DNA from: an uncultured Geobacter sp.
GTDB lineage: Bacteria; Desulfobacterota; Desulfuromonadia; Geobacterales; DSM-12255
Assembly: GCA_937860145.1 (NCBI GenBank)
Contig: CALMBF010000158.1
Coordinates: 1-36,134 of the forward strand
Direction: 5' to 3'
Length of the DNA stretch: 36,134 nt
Positions 34,422 through 36,134 of this stretch are shown in pieces. Position 1 is the stretch's first letter. Every line of letters starts with the position of its first letter. The notes below the pieces were generated by a model, which did not search any database, was not told the origin of the DNA, and saw only the letters and a program-made list of their open reading frames with translations. The translations under genes were made by a program, and so were the position numbers.

Positions 34422-35067
34422 CAGTGCCGACCTTTCCTTTGTGCAGCCGTAACCGCCGTACCCCCGTGCAACCGGTGAGCCGATCGGTGCCCGCGATCAC
34501 CAGGGTTGCCCGGGTATCGTAAACCTGCTTCATGACCAGTTCCAGCGCCCGTTCCCGCCACGTCTCTCCAAGTGCGGCGAAGGGTTCGTCAAGCAGGAGC
34601 AGCCGGGGTGTGGGGAAGAGTGCCCTGGCCAGGTTCAGACGCCGTTTCTCCCCCGCGGACAGCTCCGCCGGGAAGCGATCGAATACTTCGGCAAGCCCGA
34701 ACTGCTCCAGGAGCGATTCCCCCCGGCCGGTGACGGAATCCTCCCCGGAGCGGCTGAGCGGCAGGAGGAGATTCTCCATGACCGTCAGCTCGGGGATGAA
34801 CACCGGTTCCTGAAAGGCAGGGGAGATCGTCCCCTGCCGGACGCTGCCGGGGAGCAGTTCCGTTCCGTCCAGCCGGATACTCCCCGATGTCGGCCGGGCC
34901 ACTCCCCCCATGATATCCAGGAGTGTCGTCTTGCCGCATCCCGACTCGCCGCGGAGCAGCGCCCGCTCTCCGCTCTCCAGGTCCAGGTCGACGCCGGCAA
35001 GCACCGTGACGAAGCCGCCATGGGGCAGCACGTGAGTTTTTCGAATCCCCCGCAGTTCGACTCTCAT
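34402..35067 (-). CDS. ABC transporter ATP-binding protein with altered H-loop
   Basis: The 221-residue ATPase has Walker A GESGCGKTT, Q-loop AFQEPVFIPELTVMENLLLP, signature LSAGEKRR and Walker B LLLLDEPFAAL. In the H-loop the usual VTHD is replaced by IAGTDRL, so the switch His is missing. That suggests a weak or structural ATP site and a heterodimer with the canonical ATPase encoded next. Its start overlaps the permease stop by 4 nt, and its 3' end overlaps the next gene by 20 nt. Confidence 0.9.
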   Translation of the reverse strand: MRVELRGIRKTHVLPHGGFVTVLAGVDLDLESGERALLRGESGCGKTTLLDIMGGVARPTSGSIRLDGTELLPGSVRQGTISPAFQEPVFIPELTVMENLLLPLSRSGEDSVTGRGESLLEQFGLAEVFDRFPAELSAGEKRRLNLARALFPTPRLLLLDEPFAALGETWRERALELVMKQVYDTRATLVIAGTDRLTGCTGVRRLRLHKGKVGTDGNNDC

Positions 35068-36090
35068 CGGCCCCCCCGCAGCAGGTCTGCCGGTTCACGT
35101 CGCAGGATGAGGAGCACCAGGCCACCACCCGCAAGGCCCAGGGCGCCTGCAAACGCCGGGTAACACCAGGTGATGGCAACGGCAGAGCGGGTGAGCCAGC
35201 CGGGGAGGAGCGGTACCCCTGTTGCCATGGTGAGGTACTGACTGCTGAGCCCGAGGGCGATGAAAGCCGCCGCCCCTCCCGCTGCCATGCCCGCCAGGGA
35301 GAGAACGAGGGTCTCCAGGCCGAACATGGTGGCCAGGAGCCCCCTGCCGTAGCCGTACGAGCGCAGCAGCCCGAGGCTCGACCGGCGTCCCTGGAGGCCG
35401 GTGAAGAGGAAGGCTCCCCCCGAGAGGAGGGCGATGAGCCAGAACGCCGCGGCAAGGGGACCACGGCCCCGGCCCAGATTCTCCAGATGCAGCCGGCCGG
35501 CGCGCAACGCCCCGTCAATCGGGAGCGCCCGGATGCCGGGGTGCTGTCGTTCCAGTTCGAGAGCCGTCTGTTGCGGCTCAATCCCGTCGGCAAGCCTGAG
35601 GAGCAGCAGGGATGGCCTGCCCCATGGGATGGTGAGCCGGTTGCCGCGGCTGCGTGATGACCGCTCCATCGCGGCCAGCCCTTTCAGGGGGATAAAGAGC
35701 GCCGTGTCGAAAGGTGCGGACCTGCTCTGGTCCAGCCGGGCCGTCAGGGTGAAGGTGTGGTCAAAGAATCGCATGGCAGCGCCGGGTGCTTTCATGACCC
35801 GCCCGCCGGCCAGAAGTTGCAGTTCGTTGTCCGGAAGAGAGTCTTCCGGACGCAACCAGGGCTGGACCGTAAAGTCCCGCGCAGGGTCGAACCCGACCAG
35901 GAGGACTTTCCCCAGTTCACAGCAGGGGTCCGCGGCCGATGTCAGGACATACTGGGGAGCGACCCGGCGGACTGCCGCCATGGCGGCGATCCGCTCCGCG
36001 ATACCCTCCGGCAGGACGGAATCGACCGGTATCCCGCCGATCAGTCTCTCGATGCCGTCGAGCCTCGTCCCTTGCGGCACGATCATAATG
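35064..36090 (-). CDS. FtsX/MacB-like ABC permease, 5' end cut off by the contig end
   Basis: The about 340 visible residues form the C-terminal part of an FtsX-like permease. A periplasmic domain (about 1-220, with LTSAADPCCELGKVLLVGFD) is followed by three membrane segments (LAAAFWLIALLSGGAFLFTG; GLETLVLSLAGMAAGGAAAF; YPAFAGALGLAGGGLVLLIL) and the family ending REPADLLRGGR. The N-terminal helix and true start lie outside the window. The residues that appear before IMIVPQ come from library adapter and must be discarded. It heads the visible operon and should be energised by one or both downstream ATPases. Confidence 0.88.
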
Positions 36091-36134
36091 CTGTCTCTTA
36101 TACACATCTGACGCTGCCGACGAATAGAGAGGTG
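36091..36134. other. Nextera transposase adapter and index (not genomic)
   Basis: From 36091 the sequence reads CTGTCTCTTATACACATCT, then GACGCTGCCGACGA. This is the reverse complement of the Nextera read-1 transposon end. ATAGAGAG follows (reverse complement of i5 index CTCTCTAT, S502), then GTG of the P5 arm. It is an untrimmed library adapter at the contig end, so genomic sequence stops at 36090. Confidence 0.98.

Overview
The window looks like a piece of a GC-rich deltaproteobacterial (Geobacter-like) chromosome. This is inferred from the gene families, not from a search: PpdK, the two-subunit GlyQ/GlyS, B12-type radical SAM proteins and an FtrD/DUF2318 iron locus. It has two contrasting halves. 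Positions 1-7200 are AT-richer and full of small accessory genes and hairpins. From about 7240 onward, and especially after 9140, the sequence is GC-rich and housekeeping in character.

1-9138 is an integron. A tyrosine integrase with the IntI-specific insertion (7741-9138, + strand) reads away from a cassette array that runs leftward on the - strand. This is the canonical geometry. A candidate attI lies at 7062-7090, and six attC-like hairpins (6240, 4584, 2905, 1862, 943, 194) separate the cassettes. In array order the cassettes carry an exported HEAT-like protein; a P-loop ATPase broken by a frameshift; a Fic protein with its own elaborate upstream region; an SH3-like membrane protein plus an antisense HigBA module; a small membrane protein plus a second antisense HigBA module whose toxin is frameshifted; an NADPH-dependent FMN reductase-like protein; and a last partial cassette with a 40-residue ORF. 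The array continues off the left edge. Between attI and intI lie six copies of an 18-bp palindrome and a 115-residue ORF.

9184-22900 holds mostly core genes on the - strand: ppdK, a marR-sulP pair, glyQ-glyS, a polysaccharide deacetylase, a large uncharacterised protein, and an MBL-fold hydrolase. Small exported proteins lie on the + strand.

22971-31032 holds a glycosyltransferase, two paralogous B12-binding radical SAM proteins, and a tightly packed unit of radical SAM, rhodanese, response regulator and histidine kinase. A TPR fragment, a methyltransferase and a cupin follow.

31154-36090 is a translationally coupled - strand operon: an FtsX/MacB-like permease (cut by the contig end), two ABC ATPases, an FtrD-like DUF2318 membrane protein and a ResB-like membrane protein. 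It resembles the P19-type iron-transport loci. The last 44 bases (36091-36134) are Nextera library adapter, not genome.
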